Source: CAZKDV01 sp964551645
GTDB lineage: Bacteria > Bacteroidota > Bacteroidia > Bacteroidales > DTU049
Length of the DNA stretch: 5,480 nucleotides
Assembly (NCBI GenBank): GCA_964551645.1
Contig: CAZKDV010000121.1
Span: 1 to 5,480, forward strand
Direction: 5' to 3'
The notes under the pieces were generated by a model. The model searched no databases. It saw only the letters and a program-made list of their open reading frames with translations, and was not told the origin of the DNA. This document shows, piece by piece, positions 5,258 to 5,480 of the stretch. The translations under genes were made by a program, and so were the position numbers. Numbering within the stretch: the first letter of the stretch is position 1; the number at the start of each line of letters is the position of its first letter.

Positions 5258-5428
5258 TTATTCAGTTTGCTGATAAACCTCTTGTTTTGCAGCCCTAAGT
5301 GTATTCATTAAGAGTGCAACAATAGTCATAGGTCCAACGCCACCCGGAACAGGAGTTATATAAGATACTTTTTTTGACACCTCTGCATAATCAACATCTC
5401 CGACAAGTTTAAAACCACTTTTTTTAGT
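5258..5428 (-). pseudogene. folD: folD 3' end (methylenetetrahydrofolate dehydrogenase/cyclohydrolase), interrupted upstream
   Basis: The last 56 codons of FolD are present. They begin TKKSGFKLVGDVDY, continue through ITPVPGGVGPMTIVALLMNT (residues 24-43 of the fragment), the hallmark C-terminal motif of the family, and end EVYQQTE-stop. FolD is a cytosolic homodimer that interconverts 5,10-methylene-THF, 5,10-methenyl-THF and 10-formyl-THF for purine, thymidylate and formyl-Met synthesis. About 230 residues should precede this part, with GxGxxVGxP and VIDVGxNR just upstream. Instead, the same frame reads only VEVR and PS before an in-frame TGA at 5447-5449, and no other frame resembles FolD. 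VEVR itself might still be FolD, so the break lies between about 5428 and 5443. The gene is either disrupted by an insertion or cut by an assembly join. FolD is usually essential unless formate-THF ligase or a second copy replaces it. Confidence 0.85.
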
Positions 5429-5480
5429 CCTGACTTCGACACTGGGTCACCCAAAATTAAAATCAAACAATTTTGCTAAC
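5429..5480 (-). mobile_element. Probable insertion-sequence end inside folD (or assembly join)
   Basis: Sequence beyond the FolD homology is unrelated to FolD. On the minus strand the frame LAKLFDFNFG ends at TGA 5447-5449, and about 17 bp later FolD resumes. A protein C-terminus ending a few bases before the junction is the usual layout of a transposase gene against its terminal repeat. The end sequence would be close to GTGACCCAGTGTCGAAGTCA, more GC-rich than its surroundings. I cannot name the family, and the other end and any target duplication are outside the window. A chimeric contig end would look the same. Confidence 0.4.

Noticed and set aside
1..5480. CRISPR array, toxin-antitoxin pair, retron or other defence system
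   Set aside because: No regularly spaced direct repeats, no reverse transcriptase, nuclease or toxin-like frames; the two coiled-coil proteins show no ATPase or nuclease motifs.

Overview
The window looks like Bacteroidota (Bacteroidetes) chromosome. The DNA is very AT-rich, several genes lack a clear Shine-Dalgarno sequence, TAnnTTTG-type -7 boxes precede several genes, and the protein types fit: an Arm-domain tyrosine integrase, an SSS transporter of the ADTPLA/GNWLWW kind, a small lipoprotein with a Bacteroidota-style lipobox, and paired membrane coiled-coil proteins. No finer placement is possible from the sequence alone.

Left edge (1-353): the first 26 codons of a tyrosine recombinase run off the left end on the minus strand. 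Between its start and position 282 lies about 200 bp of gene-free DNA with small symmetrical motifs. At 283-353 is a tRNA-Ser(UGA) gene on the minus strand. It is intact from its 5' end to the T-loop, where it stops abruptly. Its own promoter (TTTG-N18-TAATTTTG) is intact. I read this as the chromosome/element boundary of an integrative element that extends to the left and split the tRNA gene. Just past the break is an 11-bp inverted copy of the tRNA's anticodon-arm sequence followed by a T run, so the promoter now drives a chimeric RNA toward the integrase.

Centre (427-4473): four minus-strand genes in the transcriptional order coiled-coil protein B, coiled-coil protein A, a small very basic lipoprotein, and a sodium:solute symporter family transporter. 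The two coiled-coil proteins are diverged paralogues: one membrane span, a long coiled coil, and a shared C-terminal domain with two cysteines at matching places. Gaps of 116, 48 and 70 bp make a single transcript possible but unproven.

Right (4533-5480): a plus-strand ComF-family phosphoribosyltransferase diverges from protein B. It converges with folD, whose stop codon is 2 bp from its own. Only about the last 56 residues of FolD are present. The reading then breaks into unrelated DNA carrying a stop codon, best explained by an insertion-sequence end or an assembly join. The window is thus an ordinary housekeeping segment bounded on each side by what looks like mobile DNA. The most unusual feature is the split tRNA-Ser/integrase junction.
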